The position numbers and the translations under genes were made by a program. Shown here one piece after another: positions 4,925-5,283 of a stretch of 5,283 nt of DNA; the stretch's first letter is position 1, and every line of letters starts with the position of its first letter. Location of the stretch: the NCBI GenBank assembly GCA_902787595.1, contig CADAHD010000297.1:1-5283 (forward strand), read 5' to 3'. The stretch comes from an uncultured Lachnospiraceae bacterium (GTDB lineage Bacteria > Bacillota_A > Clostridia > Lachnospirales > Lachnospiraceae). The notes below the pieces were generated by a model. The model searched no databases. It was not told the origin of the DNA and worked only from the letters and a program-made list of their open reading frames with translations.

Positions 4925-5283
4925 TCATAATTCACAAACCATAATGTATTCTTCATCATTTTCATTGACGATCTTAAAGCCAACCTTCTCATACATTTTT
5001 ACGGCATAATTGGCTTTCTGAACCGCCAGCGATGCCCGCTCATACCCCTGCCATTTAAGCAGTTCCAGCATCTTAACCATCAATTGTGATCCGATGCCCT
5101 GTTTCCGGTATTCCTTATATAAAGAAATAGCAAAAGAAGGAGTTGCATCATCGACATGACCATAATCATCCATAATCCTCGTCCATACGGCACCAACCAC
5201 TTTTCCTCCGAGATCAGCCACGAGACAGTTATCTCCCTTCCGGCTGCCAAAATCATCCGTATATACTCTCAGTTCCGGCTTTT
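4925..5283 (-). CDS. GNAT family N-acetyltransferase (C-terminal part, start beyond right edge)
   Basis: The frame is open from the right edge, giving at least 119 residues (first complete codons KPELRVYTDDFGSRKGDNCL, then VADLGGKVVGAVWTRIMDDY). A GTG at 5219-5221 could be mistaken for the start, but the family-like sequence before it shows the gene continues outside the window. The core is a clear Acetyltransf_1 domain: strand VVGAVWTRIM, strand TPSFAISLYKEYR, the acetyl-CoA pyrophosphate-binding loop RKQGIGS in the R/Q-x-x-G-x-G/A pattern, helix QLMVKMLELLK, then LAVQKANYAVKMYEKVGFKI, the usual N-x-x-A-x-x-x-Y-x-x-x-G-F end of GNAT enzymes. It closes with ENDEEYIMVCEL and TGA. It transfers acetyl from acetyl-CoA to an unknown amine. 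Part of its 3' end is repeated at 3998-4029. It may be co-transcribed with the patatin gene, which starts 93 bases downstream. Confidence 0.92.
   Translation of the reverse strand, partial: KPELRVYTDDFGSRKGDNCLVADLGGKVVGAVWTRIMDDYGHVDDATPSFAISLYKEYRKQGIGSQLMVKMLELLKWQGYERASLAVQKANYAVKMYEKVGFKIVNENDEEYIMVCEL

Noticed and set aside
4925..5221. A short, complete 98-residue acetyltransferase starting at the GTG at 5221
   Set aside because: The frame stays open to the right edge, with family-like residues upstream (KPELRVYTDDFG). No ribosome site precedes the GTG, so this is the end of a longer gene.

Overview
The window looks like chromosomal DNA of a low-to-moderate GC Clostridia member, most likely a Lachnospiraceae/Butyrivibrio-type gut or rumen anaerobe. 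This rests on frequent ATA isoleucine codons, AGGGG/GGAG-type ribosome sites, a small lipocalin-like lipoprotein, a Firmicute-type aminoglycoside 6-adenylyltransferase, and short GC-rich REP-like hairpins at gene ends. The assignment is inference from style and protein families, with no marker gene to fix it. Every credible gene lies on the minus strand, so transcription runs from high to low coordinates, and no gene-free stretch exceeds about 175 bases.

In transcription order (right to left) the window holds: a GNAT acetyltransferase whose 5' end lies beyond the right edge (4925-5283); a complete patatin-like phospholipase (4022-4831); an ANT(6)-type aminoglycoside nucleotidyltransferase split by a perfect 32-bp tandem duplication (3079-3977); a 171-base spacer with a REP-like GGGGTC repeat and a strong intrinsic terminator (2949-2992); an unrecognised 220-residue protein (2245-2907); an out-of-frame fragment resembling the C-terminus of an HD-GYP domain (2130-2254); a small lipoprotein (1691-2092); a complete MATE-family efflux transporter (272-1642); a hairpin terminator carrying a second GC-rich repeat (234-270); and the first 63 residues of a RimJ/RimL-type GNAT acetyltransferase (1-189).

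The terminator at 2949-2992 divides the window into an upstream block (GNAT, patatin, ANT(6)) and a downstream block (220-residue protein, HD-GYP remnant, lipoprotein, MATE). The MATE gene has its own probable terminator, after which the left-edge GNAT begins with its own ribosome site. Apart from adjacency I see no single pathway. The loose theme is small-molecule modification and export (two acetyltransferases, one antibiotic nucleotidyltransferase, one efflux pump).

The region shows several signs of recent small-scale rearrangement. These are the 32-bp duplication in ANT(6), a 30/32-bp match between the 3' end of the right-hand GNAT gene and the 3' end of the patatin gene, the HD-GYP remnant, and 10-bp direct repeats on either side of the terminator hairpin. 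I found no convincing undescribed multi-gene system; the ANT(6) lesion is the clearest observation.
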